From NCBI GenBank assembly GCA_947561395.2, contig OX387184.1, positions 28,200,766 through 28,264,765 of the forward strand: a stretch of 64,000 nt of DNA. Reading direction: 5' to 3'. The translations under genes and the position numbers were made by a program. Origin of the DNA: Buxus sempervirens (Eukaryota > Streptophyta > Magnoliopsida > Buxales > Buxaceae). Below the pieces are notes generated by a model. It was not told where the DNA came from. It searched no databases and worked only from the letters and a program-made list of their open reading frames with translations. Positions 1-10,325 of the stretch are shown here, piece by piece; the stretch's first letter is position 1, and every line of letters starts with the position of its first letter.

Positions 1-176
1 AATACTCAAAAATTACAAAATCTAATCATGTCACAAGGTGCACAAGATCATAGAAGACATTTTGTGTTATGTAACAAATTGCTTGCTAAAACAGCAGCAG
101 AAACGTTAGGCCTGGCGAATGGTAATCACAAATAAAATGTGTAGGGTAAGATGACAAAAGTTTACAATTGCTACAA

Positions 177-180
<4 letters not shown>

Positions 181-231
<51 letters not shown>
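181..231. repeat. (GA)n microsatellite
   Basis: An uninterrupted run of GA dinucleotides of about 51 bp. The rest of 1-300 is AT-rich with no recognisable gene. Confidence 0.97.
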
Positions 232-234
<3 letters not shown>

Positions 235-299
235 TCATTAGATAGCTAAACAACCTTTTACTTGTAATATTGCCTCTCACGACACCCAAGTGCAAGCAA

Positions 300-620
300 A
301 CATGCTTTGCATTTCAGTAATTACCACCAATAAATATAAACTTGGTATAATGTTGAATGTCTTGAAGGAGAGAAAAGACACCTGTTTTGAAGTTTTAATC
401 TTGTCTGGCTTATGCACTACATATCATATCAACTCTATACTATAAAGAGAATTCAAAGTAGACATGCCTTTGCATTTCAGTAATTGCCACCAATAAACAT
501 AAACTTGTTGTAATTTTGAATGTCTTGAAGGAGAGAAAAGACACATGTTCTGAAGTTTTAATCGTGCCTGGCTTTTGCACTACATATCAAATCAACTCTA
601 TACTATAAAGAGAATTCAAA
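300..620. repeat. tandem duplication, about 159-bp unit
   Basis: Positions 300-457 and 462-620 are two diverged head-to-tail copies. Both start at acatgc(c)tttgcatttcag and end at ctataaagagaattcaaa, with scattered substitutions. No coding potential is seen in either copy. Confidence 0.9.
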
Positions 621-779
621 ATCTCGCTACAGGATTTACAAACAAATGCACGTGTAATTGATCAAATATATGTCCTAGTGTATTTTTCCTAGTGTATTAT
701 CCTTGAATCGAGAACTATTTTCCATCAAAAGTGCAATACAATGTATGGTCAGGACAACATTAAAGCAATTCAGAAATAA

Positions 780-1130
780 TATCACACCCTAGACATGAAT
801 GAAAGACCATAAATCAACTATTGAAAAGTATAAAGATTTAGACATGAATAAACCATAAAATGTATAAATCAGATATTAATATCATACCCTAGACATCAAT
901 GAACCATATAGTGTATGGTTCAGGACATGCTTTTGTGTCTCTGTCATCACCAACAATACATCAATTTTAACTTTTTATTTTGCTGAAATTTTAAATTTTA
1001 TGATTTTTCTCAATTTTCTTTTCAATTTTATGATTTTCCTGAAATTTTTTAAATTTTATGATTTTCAGAATTTTTAAATTTTTTATGATTTTAAAATTTT
1101 ATTATTTCCCTATTTTTAAACTGTTAATGT
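780..1130. repeat. AT-rich, repeat-bearing noncoding segment
   Basis: A phrase like cc-ctagacatgaatgaa recurs at 786 and 887. From about 960 to 1110 the phrase aaattttatgatttt recurs several times in a low-complexity T/A stretch. No gene is visible. The following 1130-1528 also shows nothing coding. Confidence 0.7.
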
Positions 1131-1459
1131 TTTTCCTTTTATTTTCTTCTTTATTTATGATTCACTTTTAATAGACTTTCTTTTTATCTTTCACGAATAT
1201 TTATGTACTTGGCTGTTCTTCAAGTGCTCTATAGTATAAATGAAAAACAAGTCCTAACACACACAACTGAAGGACTAATTAGAACTTGAAGCAAATTACT
1301 TATCCATTGTTCTCAAACTTTCCCAACCGGTGCTCATTAATTCCAAATTTCTTCCAACCTTCTTCAGTTTTACTACATACCCTTTCCTACTCGTTAAACC
1401 AACCTAGGCTCTCATCTAAAACCTCCCCAAATGACTCACCCAAACTTCTCATCACCATG

Positions 1460-1525
1460 TAAACCTTGCAACCTACTATTTTTTAAAATCACTACCACTC
1501 ATTTTCAACAAAGCAGTAGCTGCCC
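1460..1525. repeat. left copy of a direct repeat flanking the CACTA element
   Basis: The block running from cttgcaacctactatttttt to aaagcagtagctgccc reappears at about 5392-5456 with few changes. The two copies lie just outside the CACTA element, one at the left border and one about 100 bp beyond the right border. This suggests insertion into, or next to, an already duplicated sequence. Confidence 0.75.
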
Positions 1526-1946
1526 ACACACTACTAACAAATTGGCCTTTACCGGCGTTTTTAAACCGCCGGTAAAAATAAAAAACCGCCGATAATTAAT
1601 TTACCGGCGGTTTCAAGAATTCCACTGAATCGAGCGTCGCAGATTGTATCCGCGGCGCTTTAAACGGCGTTTTTAGAACCGCCGGTAATAAAAAAATGCA
1701 TTTACCGGCGCAAAACGCCACTACTCTATTTTTGCTCATTCTCTCTATGACCACCGATAATAAAAAAAATGCATTTTTTATTTTTTTTTAAAAATGGGTC
1801 CAGGGCTCCCGCATCTACGCATGGCCAAAAAACAAAATTTAAAACCTTCAGGTCATCCCCATCAAATACACACTTACCAAAGAGGGCAAATTATCCACCA
1901 TAGCCATTTGAGTATTTTGAGAAGCTGAAGCTGCATAGATGGTTAA

Positions 1947-2230
1947 TCAATCGTTAACTGTGACTGAAGCATCATTTGTGTCTTCTGCATTCATAGACTC
2001 GTAAATATTCTCACTTCTCTTGAGGAAGCTACCACCAGTGTCATTAGGAGCATACGTGATAGGGGAGGGGATTTCTGTGATCAGGAATTGTACTGATCTC
2101 CTAAGTTCCATCAGTTTCTTCTCTCCCTTTCCAACCTTCTCGTTGAATCTCACGGCATCATCTGTCTGTCACCACATCGCATACCTTTACAACGAGCTTC
2201 CTTACCTTCAAAGGCACTTCAGTGATCTGG
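1947..2230 (-). pseudogene. unidentified exon-like fragment inside the CACTA element
   Basis: On the minus strand an open segment of 68 codons follows a possible acceptor (ttttccag near 2231). It is lysine/glutamate rich at first (KVGKGEKKLMELRR) and then acidic, ending in TVND and a stop. A short upstream stretch reading ITEVPLKVRKLVVKVCD is in another frame and may be a separate exon. I do not recognise the family. It lies just downstream of the Aux/IAA exons on the same strand, so it may come from a second captured gene or form a chimeric transcript. Confidence 0.35.
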
Positions 2231-2511
2231 AAAAGACAAAGTAGCATCAAAGGATGAGTCATAAAATGTAACTAAACGATCATGGTGAGAGTATATTTCT
2301 ATCAAATTTATTAAGAGATTAATTGGCAAAACCCAAACTGATAACCGTTTCATCTTCATGCATAAGCTAAAGCAAGCCAACAAGATTACATTTGCCTGCA
2401 AGATAACTGCTGAAAGGATAAAACATTCATGCTTTAAGGTTTGTCAAGATGGGTTTATACTAAATTACATAATCCTTTGAGGTTAATCTTGTTATGGGAT
2501 GAAGAACTTAC

Positions 2512-3013
2512 TCCCATGGGACATTGCCAACCAGCATCCAGTTGCCGTCCTTGTCCTCGTATGTGGGCACAAATTCTGAACTGTTCAAAAGATCTATCAA
2601 CTTGCTCTCATTCAAGAAATCCTTCATTCCTTGAGACCCGCAGTGACCTTCAATGTATAATCCCATTATAAACAAAATATATTTCTGACTAAGATCAAAA
2701 TTATAGTGAAATGAAACAAGAACATAGAAAAGGGCTGTTTATTCCATAACACAATAATGAGGTTAATGTAAAAGTTGTTCTCTACTTACCAATGGTGAAA
2801 GAACTGAACATCTTGCCTAAGGCATCAGACAGCTCTTGGTAGCTCTTGTACATCTTTATGTCTACCTTATGAAAGTAAGGTGCACCATTCATGCTAACCT
2901 TCACAAACATAGCGTTGCCGTTCACCTTCTCGCTCTCATCAGTACTGCTCTTCTGGACAGCCAGAATGTTCTTTCGGAATGATCGGACGGGTGGCCAACC
3001 CACAACCTGTGCC
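2512..3013 (-). pseudogene. captured Aux/IAA gene fragment, two exons
   Basis: Two minus-strand exons with good splice borders encode the middle of an Aux/IAA auxin-response repressor. Exon 2790-3013 is preceded by ttttag and begins with the domain II degron core [13 protein letters not shown], the contact for TIR1/AFB receptors. It runs into domain III of the PB1 fold ([20 protein letters not shown]) and ends at a gtaagt donor. Exon 2512-2647 continues with CGSQGMKDF and [17 protein letters not shown], the domain IV region, and also ends at gtaagt. The N-terminal EAR-motif exon and the final exon are not found. The piece sits inside the CACTA element with no reading-frame breaks, so it looks like a Pack-CACTA passenger and not a working gene. 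Confidence 0.85.
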
Positions 3014-3019
3014 CTAAAA

Positions 3020-5100
3020 TCCCAGGAGCATGAAATTATTCAACTTCAGTTACAACTTCATGCACTAAATTGGACCTATTAGGATAACAACTCCAGAGGA
3101 ATAAAACAAAAACAAAAATCTACGAAAATGGATACAACAGAATATACAGTCCGAGATACACTTTCGTTAACGTTAAACAAGATCAAAAATAAAAAATGCA
3201 TTACATTATACACTTAAATCAAATACAAAAGATCCATTTCTACAACAGATTTGTAATGGGCCTAAACAAACAAAGACACTTAAAATTGATCATGGTCACC
3301 ATGAATAAGAATGTAAAAGTAACCAACTTAAAATGCTTTTTATCCCTAACTTTCCTAGCACCATCTTTTACACTGTTATCGTACAATGTTCACAGCTTTA
3401 CACAAGGAAACAAACACAGAGAAAGAGATGCAGCAGAAATAAAATGGCCGCCATAAGCCTCTTAGAGCCATATCTAGAATTCTAGTAAGGAATAAAAAAC
3501 AATACAGTAACTATCACTAGACCAAACATAAGTGAGAACTCAAGATTTTCAGCACTGTTCAAGACCATTAATCTGACCATATGGTATACATGGTTAAAAG
3601 AAACTTCAACAAATAGTGAAGGATTGTAAGACAGCTAAATGGTTGAGCAACCAATCAGTGATTGACAGAAATATCTTTCACTTTCAAAGGAGGGGTTAAA
3701 ACATAAAGCACACCAAAAAAACCCAACCTCGGCATTCCAATATAGAGGTCATTACAAGAGGATCATATTGTAACCCTCTGGAGGCAGAGTATTCCACTAA
3801 AGAGGAAACTTTTTCCACCACTGAAAAGCACAGCTGCAACAGAGAGAAAAAGAAGAAGAAGTTTCTAGGATAAGTGAATATGACTTTAATACTAGAAATA
3901 GCAACATAACACCTTTCTCATACTAACCCCATTCCACATCCTTCAATTCCTTATCTTCATTGAACCTCCTCATTCAAACCATATGCGTCCTCATCCACAT
4001 TAGCCAACAAAGATAGCATTCAATCATTCTAAATAAACAACTCCTTCCTGGTAGATGAGAATTCCAAAAACTAATCATAAATTGCCGAAAATAATTTCAT
4101 TTAAGTAAATCAAAACCCCAAAGTAGAATTACAACTTTTGCAATAGTTACAGGAGATTCAAAAGGTCCCCAGTATTCGACCAAGACACGATTTAAGCTAA
4201 ATGGTTGAACAAGAAGCCAACAATGCATCGACAGAGGCAATGGAAACCCAAAAACACTAACACCATTAACGGTATACATTAAAAAGAAAAATTAGTGAGA
4301 ACAAAAAGGGAAAAATCGAAGAATCAAGATATCCAACGTGCTCATACCACCGAAGAGTGAAGATTATACGCAAGAAAGAGTGAGCTGAAAGAGAGAGCAA
4401 CCACGATGGCGGGAAAATAAGGGCAAAATTAAAATGAGAAAATTTCAGAAAGAAAAGAAAAAACAAAAAGGAGAAGAGTTAAAAGGTGTGAGCATCTTAC
4501 CGTAAGTGTTCGAAGACGAGATTTACAAAAATTGATGATGATCACTGAACGGGGAACTGCAAGCCAGCAACAAGGGTTTCGCAAATCGCCTATTGCGCAC
4601 GAGGATGAATACACATGTACGTGTGTGTATTTGTGCTATGAACAATTTATTTAAATAACATAATATTAAATAATTAAATTTGCAATAAGTTTTTAACACT
4701 CCATTGTTCCTCACCATGTCCGGCTGCAAGTGGGACTGAGATCGATCAACCCTGTCTTGTTCTTCTGTTCCAATCAAATCTGTGGTGACAGATGGAAAGA
4801 AGAAATTAGAAGCAAAAGCAAATTAAGACAACAATAAAGACATGAGTGAGAAAACCTAATCGGCTGCAAGTGAAACCGAGATCGATCGACCTTATCTTGC
4901 TCGACTTTATCTTGCTCTTCTATTCCAATCAGAACAGAGAAGCCTCAAGGTTGAAACGAAATCAAGCTTACAAAAGTAGCTCGGTTAGGCTCTCTACGAG
5001 ATTTTAGGATTTTCGCTCTGTTCTTGTTAATGGGAAAACGCAGGACCTTCATTCTATTCATCCATTCGATTTGGAGAGGAGAACAAGGGTCTTGATGAAG
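3020..5100. other. CACTA interior without recognised gene
   Basis: AT-rich sequence with short open frames only. On the minus strand 4380-4620 looks like a leader (pyrimidine-rich, with possible splice sites), as would be expected upstream of the captured Aux/IAA exons, but no first exon of that gene could be read. A phrase cggctgcaagtg-ga--gagatcgatc occurs twice (about 4721 and 4861). Confidence 0.4.
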
Positions 5101-5905
5101 TATCATCGGCGGGCACCTAAAATTATTTATGGCGCTTCACTAAATAACTGCCGTTAAAATGCCACCTGAAATGTGACAATTGTGGGTTTTCGGGCGCTCG
5201 GGTGAGGAGCGCCCCTGTACACGTTATTACCTGCGGTTTCGTGAAGCCGCAGGTAATAAGTCGCCACTAATCCTCCAAAATTTTGTAGCGACAATAGCCA
5301 TTACAATAATCTGAAACATAAATCTTTTCAACTTTCTACTATTTATATTAATTTCCAATAAGACATCAATTTATCACCTTCAACAGTCCAATCTTGCAAC
5401 CCCTACTATTTTTTAACATCAGTAACACTCATTTTCAGCAAAGCAGTAGTTGTCCCTTTTAGACACAGTCATAAGGCACCCTATTAGACAAAGTCAAAAT
5501 GCACCTTATTAGAAGCCTTCAACACTAGAGTCAAAGCGAAAACTTTGTAAACTATATTATCCCCAACAACAACCAAACTTCCTATTTAACAGGCCTAAAG
5601 CAGCCAAAAAGAATTCTCAATCATTCGCTTAAACCTCATGTAGGCCACAAGGCAACCTACCAACAGCCGCAAGTTGCCTCTCTTAATATACCAGAAATTT
5701 CTAGGAATCAGTTAGTGTCAAATCTCCTTTCTCAAATTTCTGCTACCTTCAATATCCCTTCATACTACACATATATCCACATGACTACGTTATAAAAAAA
5801 TATAACAGAAAACAGCTCATATGCATTTGAAAAATGGAACCCAAGGAAAAGCATGTGTAAGAGAGCCAACAATTCTAAAACAAATAAATCCTATTATCAA
5901 TCATT

Positions 5906-6070
5906 TTTTTTTTAAAGTTAAGTAAGAAATATATTCACAAAAAGGATAGAAGATTACAAGAGTTACATAGACCCAGCCTCCCCTCACGGTTGGGCCACGG
6001 TCACACAAGGCTATACATAAGCCAAAACACTTCCTAACTTATACTTCAATAGAATGAATGTTTCCACGTC
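5906..6070 (-). mobile_element. LINE 3'-end fragment
   Basis: Read on the minus strand, this ends in ...gtaatcttctatcctttttg...ttacttaactttaaaaaaaa, a LINE-like 3' UTR followed by an A tract (T tract at 5907-5915 on the plus strand). No coding part and no clear target duplication were seen, so the assignment is tentative. The flanking 5291-5900 is AT-rich and holds no gene. Confidence 0.4.
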
Positions 6071-6899
6071 ATAAAAAATTCCAGTTTTTTTTTTTTTAAA
6101 GAAAACCCACTAAGGCATGAATAGCTTTAGTGGCACTCCAACGGTGGGAGGAGGGTTGAGGCAAACCCTGACCTGTAGATTAATACTAAAAAGAAAAGAT
6201 ACACCAGCAAGGGGGGGACATCGAACCTTACCCTTACAAAACAACCAACAGCTAGAAAAATACCAACAATGGGGGGGACATCCAGCCTTACCCAAACAAA
6301 AACACCAAAACTACATCCTAATGGCATACAAGACAGTTCGGTCATGAAATAAACAATCACGAACCTGAGAAGATAAATCTGAGTGAAAAACATAAATTTT
6401 CTTTGAAGAATGGGCACATCCCTCGTTAGCGAAAGCATCTACCACCGAGTTGGCTTCCCTGTAAACATGCTTCACAGGCCGGTTAAAACTATTGAGTCTT
6501 TCTTTGATTTCTTTCCACCAGATAAGAAGTTTCCATGGAACAGAAGCCAGGCCATTAATGATATCAACCAAGACCTTTGAGTCAGATTCAATGTCCAGAT
6601 CCTGAAAGCCTTGAAAATCCGCCAAACGGAGGCCATCCCTTAAAGCAAGCAACTCAGCCAAGAGGTTAGAGTTAAAACCATAGCTAGCAGAAAACGCCAC
6701 CTGGAAAGAACCGGAAGAGTTACGGATAACTCCCCCACCTCCCGAAATTCCAGGATTACCTTTAGAAGCTCCATCCACATTCAAAATGAATGGAAAGGTC
6801 CTTTGTCTAATCTAACGAACCAAGTGAGCTTTTGGGGGTCTGATTACTGATAATTTGCCTATTGCTAATAATAAAATTCCACAATAAAAAATTCCAGTT
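6071..6899 (-). mobile_element. 5'-truncated LINE insertion with 16-bp target duplication
   Basis: The 16-mer ataaaaaattccagtt stands at 6071-6086 and again at 6884-6899. Between them lies about 800 bp that, on the minus strand, codes for a LINE C-terminal RNase H domain and ends in an A tract abutting the left duplication (T run at 6085-6097). Target duplication plus poly(A) plus 5' truncation is the standard signature of target-primed reverse transcription. Just at the 5' junction a 24-bp phrase starting attactgataatttgcc occurs twice (6843 and 6911), so the junction also carries a local duplication. Confidence 0.85.
6311..6838 (-). pseudogene. LINE RNase H-like domain (RVT_3 type), broken
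   Basis: The frame carries the domain found at the C-terminus of plant LINE reverse transcriptases. It has NVDGASKGNPG with the first catalytic Asp, LLAELLALRDGLRLA with the Glu, LDIESDSKVLVDII with the second Asp, and VYREANSVVDAFA near the end. Upstream the same frame reads PPKAHLVR, then a TAG at about 6812-6814, then RTFPFIL, so a nonsense codon precedes the domain. Everything N-terminal (endonuclease, RT) is missing because the insertion is 5'-truncated. Confidence 0.85.
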
Positions 6900-7470
6900 C
6901 AATCTCCAATTACTGATAATTTGCCTATTGCTTGCATTGTCTTTGACAACGTAGTCTTTACAAGAGCATTTCGCATACACCTCCTCAATGATATGGCCGA
7001 GCACTTCAGTATGCGGCAGGTAACTATTTTTGAAACTCGTCTATTGTCAATTCATGCTTCTAAACAAAGTCATATGCCTGTAGAAAAATCCCAACACCAC
7101 AACATCTCTGACAAAATATCAAGGCAAAACTTCAATCCAAGTTGCAGTAACCTTAGTGAATCATAAGTCCCAATGCAAGGGGTGTAAATCAATGCCCAAC
7201 AATATGGCTATAGATCCACCAAAATTCATTTACAACCAAGACATCCTAACATTAACCAACACCCCCTCAACTGCCATAGAAATACACAGCACACCATACA
7301 ATTGAAATGTTTTTTCAACCCTTGCTGTCTGTAAGGCAGCCACTAATCAAAGAACATGACAAGGTATAAGAAACATGATCAACCTTAACACAAGGTAGAC
7401 TTCCAAGCCGTAGAAAAAATCAGAATTTTCCATAGGTATGTGACTGACTCATAAATGCATTTAAACAAAC
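6900..7470. other. no gene seen
   Basis: Ordinary AT-rich plant intergenic sequence. The longest open frame (6921-7166, plus strand) has no recognisable motif. Confidence 0.5.
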
Positions 7471-7479
7471 AGCAAATAC

Positions 7480-7920
7480 TGGTGTCTAAATCGAATCGAT
7501 CATCCAACGGATCTTTTACATCTGAATCTGATTTCGATTCAAATTCGACTAATTATAAAAATCCAATTAGATAATATTAGAAAAAAAAATTTAGATACTA
7601 TAAACCTCAAGTTAGTGGATCAAATTGGGATGTATTAATTCAAATCGGTCCAATATTATGATCTTAAATCAATAAATACTATATGAAATCTTCATTCCTT
7701 ATATAATAATATATAGAATTGACCTAAAAATGCCTAAAAAATATAACATATATACAAGATAAAGGGTCAGATCTTTATCAGGTCGAATATGTATGGTTTC
7801 ATATTCGAATCCGAATATAATTGAATCTAAATAATCGGTTCTGTATTTGAATAATCGAATCTAAACTAATATCTATATTTGGATATTCTGGTCAGATTCA
7901 AATCTTTATCCAACTCATTG
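7480..7920. repeat. GAATC/GATTC-rich degenerate repeat, possible hAT-type remnant
   Basis: The segment is dense in permutations of aatccgaat, ttcgaatcc and gattcaaat on both strands, the same texture as the subterminal parts of the hAT element at 11969-12200 and 38110-38326. Clear terminal inverted repeats or a target duplication were not found, so this is only a possible remnant. Confidence 0.35.
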
Positions 7921-8085
7921 CCCGCCTACTTATTACTGATCCAAGTTCTCATAAAATCTGTATCCTATGAAAAAGAGACTAATGACAGGAAAGGATATTC
8001 ACTTTTCTACCACGTAGTGCATCGCTTAATTCTAAGATTTGACACATAGATTATACTGACATGAGGACTTTAGTCTATGACACCG

Positions 8086-9756
8086 GAGGAGCCCGCATCT
8101 TCTCCTACGCCCCCTCTCCTCCATTTTTACTGCATTGAGGAGAGGCTGACATGTGTGCTGTAGGTCCCACAGTTTGTTTTTAAACAAACGGCACCGTCAA
8201 CCAACACTAACGTTTTTCCATGTTTTTTAATGGAAAAGAAAAACTTAATAAAGGAAAAAAAACTCAACTCGTCCTCAACAACGAGTTGGTAAAGCCATCT
8301 TCAACAAGGAGTTGGATAGCCCTCCGGCGAGGTAGAAGTGTTGTTTAGAACAAGAACAGAGAAGCCGGTTTGATCATGCATGAAGTGCTAACCAGTTATA
8401 ATGGACACAAGGAACTGAACTTTTTTACCCTTTGTTGCTGGTCAAGCTGATTGGCTTCGTTGTTGAGGTCAGTCACCTCGAAGGTGACGACTTCTTCATC
8501 ACCGTCGTTGTAGCACCAATAGGCTGCGCCGGCAGGAACCGCGATAATGTCTCCCTGCCAGAACCGGTGAACCTTCTATTGTTGGTCAATTATGCTCTTT
8601 CCTCCCTGTGCTCCGGCGGAGGTGTAGGTCTCCGGGCATCCCGGGAGAGGAAACCCTACCAGCCCTCGACCTGTGACATTACAAACGTTTTGTTACTATA
8701 CGATGACTCTGATCCATTGACGGAGCAAGAACAATGTGACAGACCTTTCTCGATGAAGACTAGGTGAGGCGATGGAGAGTAGTTAGGCAGTGAAAGCGAT
8801 CTGGGTTGAATTCTTTTCCTCAGTGCAGCAACTCCAGCGCATTGGAATTGATCGTCATACTCGTTCCAGAGCTCGGTCACGCCTCCCTCTGACTGGATCC
8901 TTTGAGAAGGTTGGCTGGCCCTGATCCGACGGAGACGGCATTGCCTGGCTTCATGCAAACTTGTCCGGGACAGTTGGTCTTGTTCATTTCCTGCAGCGAC
9001 ACAAATCAACGTACAGAGAAATATGGCTTGCAGCAATTTGATATCCATGAGTAGAGTCCCAGAAAAAAACGTGGTTGATATAGAGAGAGAAGCTAAAACA
9101 ATGCGAGGACGATGAAAAAACGTGGTTTACTAGCGCGTTTGCTTTTTTGAAAATTCAGAAAGAGGGAAAATATAGATTTTTTTTCGTTCTTTGGAACGTT
9201 TTCCGGAGTTTCATCAACTGTTTAAGTACTGTTTTGGTATTTGCAGCTCCGTTGGGAGAAAATCTTTCTATATATAATTTGTCAACTTAAGTTGTTTGAT
9301 TTTAACGTAGATGGATTAGAGGAGCTTTCGTGTTTGGACTTGTTCCTCTTGCCTTTTGGATTTCTGCACTTGGATTACCGCTTGCGTGTTGTCTTTTATT
9401 TCTTCCAACTTAGAAGGGAAACCTATTGGTGGGAAGAGGAGTTCATCTGACTGATAATCGGGTCAACGTTCATGTCTTTGTTCATTTCTGTATTCGTTTG
9501 TTACACACGCAGCTATAACAAAGCCAAGCCAACTCCTTGTTGAAGATGGCTTTGGCTTTACCAAGTCGTTGTTGAAGACGAGTTGAGTTTTTTTCCTTTA
9601 TTAAGTTTTTTTTTTCCATTAAAAAACATGGAAAAACGTTAGTGTTGGTTGACGGTGCCGTTTGTTTAAAAACAAACTGTGGGACCTACAGAACACATGG
9701 CAGCCTCCTATGCAGTAAAAATGGAGGAGAGGGGGCGTAGGAGAAAATGTGGGCTC
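8086..9756. mobile_element. Pack-MULE (Mutator-like element) with long terminal inverted repeats
   Basis: Terminal inverted repeats of about 229 bp (8086-8315 and 9529-9756) are nearly identical when one is reversed, both beginning gagccc(a/g)ca. The left end has three extra bases (gag). The 9-bp ATGACACCG flanks it at 8077-8085 and 9757-9765, as expected for Mutator. The empty site is present in the duplicated GDSL promoter at about 42330-42350 (ctatgacacggactgtaacg). No transposase is present; the cargo is an 11S-globulin fragment on the minus strand. Insertion was upstream of the first GDSL copy. Confidence 0.92.
8429..9048 (-). pseudogene. captured 11S globulin (legumin) exons 1-2
   Basis: The minus strand encodes the N-terminal part of a legumin-type seed storage cupin. 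Exon 1 (8745-9048) starts with a signal peptide (MDIKLLQAIFLCTLICVAAG). It continues with the conserved QCRL, RIQSEGGVTELW and DQFQCAGVAALR segments, with the cysteines used in the interchain bond region, and ends at LVFIEKG. A gt...cacag intron (8671-8744) joins in frame to exon 2 (8429-8670), which reads GRGLVGFPLPGCPETY and later FWQGDIIAVPAGAAYWCYNDGDEEVV, the first cupin barrel. A TAG at 8576-8578 breaks exon 2, and the second cupin domain and later exons are absent. Its position between MULE termini marks it as cargo. Confidence 0.9.
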
Positions 9757-9890
9757 ATGACACCGACTGTAACGTCATCTTGGACTAAAAGGAAAAACTA
9801 CTTGAAAGTTGAAACCTGCTAAATTAATGTGCCGTTTCATCATCAATATTAGCCATTATATTAGGAGCATAATCCAACATTGTCTCAATC

Positions 9891-9894
<4 letters not shown>

Positions 9895-9952
<58 letters not shown>
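9895..9952. repeat. (CT)n microsatellite upstream of GDSL copy 1
   Basis: About 29 CT units. The matching position near GDSL copy 2 (42480-42589) has (CTC)n followed by (CT)n, so the array differs in length and composition between the duplicates. Confidence 0.95.
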
Positions 9953-9957
<5 letters not shown>

Positions 9958-10276
9958 AAACAAAACAAGGTGGGCAATGGTAGAATGTGATCAGACGACC
10001 GATCGATGGATCCTCCAAGTGCCTTAAATTATAGTTGGTTACTCATGAACAATAACTCAACTAAAGATAAATTCAAAGAACACCGGTACATTAAGGGCGC
10101 TATTGATAAACCACAACGACCTCTCTTAAATATTTTTTATCGTTTGGGTTGCCAACAAATGCATGAAGTGCTATCCCAGCACCTGGCTCGCGCATTCTGT
10201 TTTACCTTTCTCATTTTTCTTCTGTTTTAATTTGTCCTCTCTCTCTCTCTCACAGACACAAAGACCATATTTCTTG

Positions 10277-10286
10277 CTATATAAAT
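10277..10286 (+). promoter_or_regulatory. TATA box of GDSL copy 1
   Basis: ctatataaat lies about 40 bp upstream of the ATG at 10326. The same element stands in front of copy 2. A short CT run precedes it (10238-10249). Confidence 0.55.
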
Positions 10287-10325
10287 TATAAGGTTACTTT
10301 ATATCGCTTGAACTCTGAAGGACAG

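Larger units (their letters stand above)
1529..5290. mobile_element. CACTA-type DNA transposon, non-autonomous, with captured gene fragments
   Basis: The left end starts CACTACTAAC and the right end is TTTTGTAGCG, whose reverse complement CGCTACAAAA matches CACTA termini with one change in the first five bases. Both ends are flanked by ACA (1526-1528 and 5291-5293), the 3-bp duplication expected for this superfamily. Subterminal inverted motifs rich in accgccggtaa fill 1550-1710, and a related cctgcggtttcg/cgaagccgcagg pair sits at 5231-5255. No transposase is recognisable inside; the interior holds minus-strand exons of host genes. The termini are diverged from each other, so the element looks old. 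Confidence 0.75.

Noticed and set aside
86..295. Frame across the GA microsatellite
   Set aside because: Mostly a Leu-Ser repeat translated from the microsatellite.
4380..4620. First exon of the captured Aux/IAA gene
   Set aside because: No LxLxL motif or other Aux/IAA N-terminal feature could be read in any minus-strand frame.
9241..9450. 69-codon frame on the plus strand of the MULE
   Set aside because: Low-complexity Leu/Phe-rich translation, no motif, no splice context.
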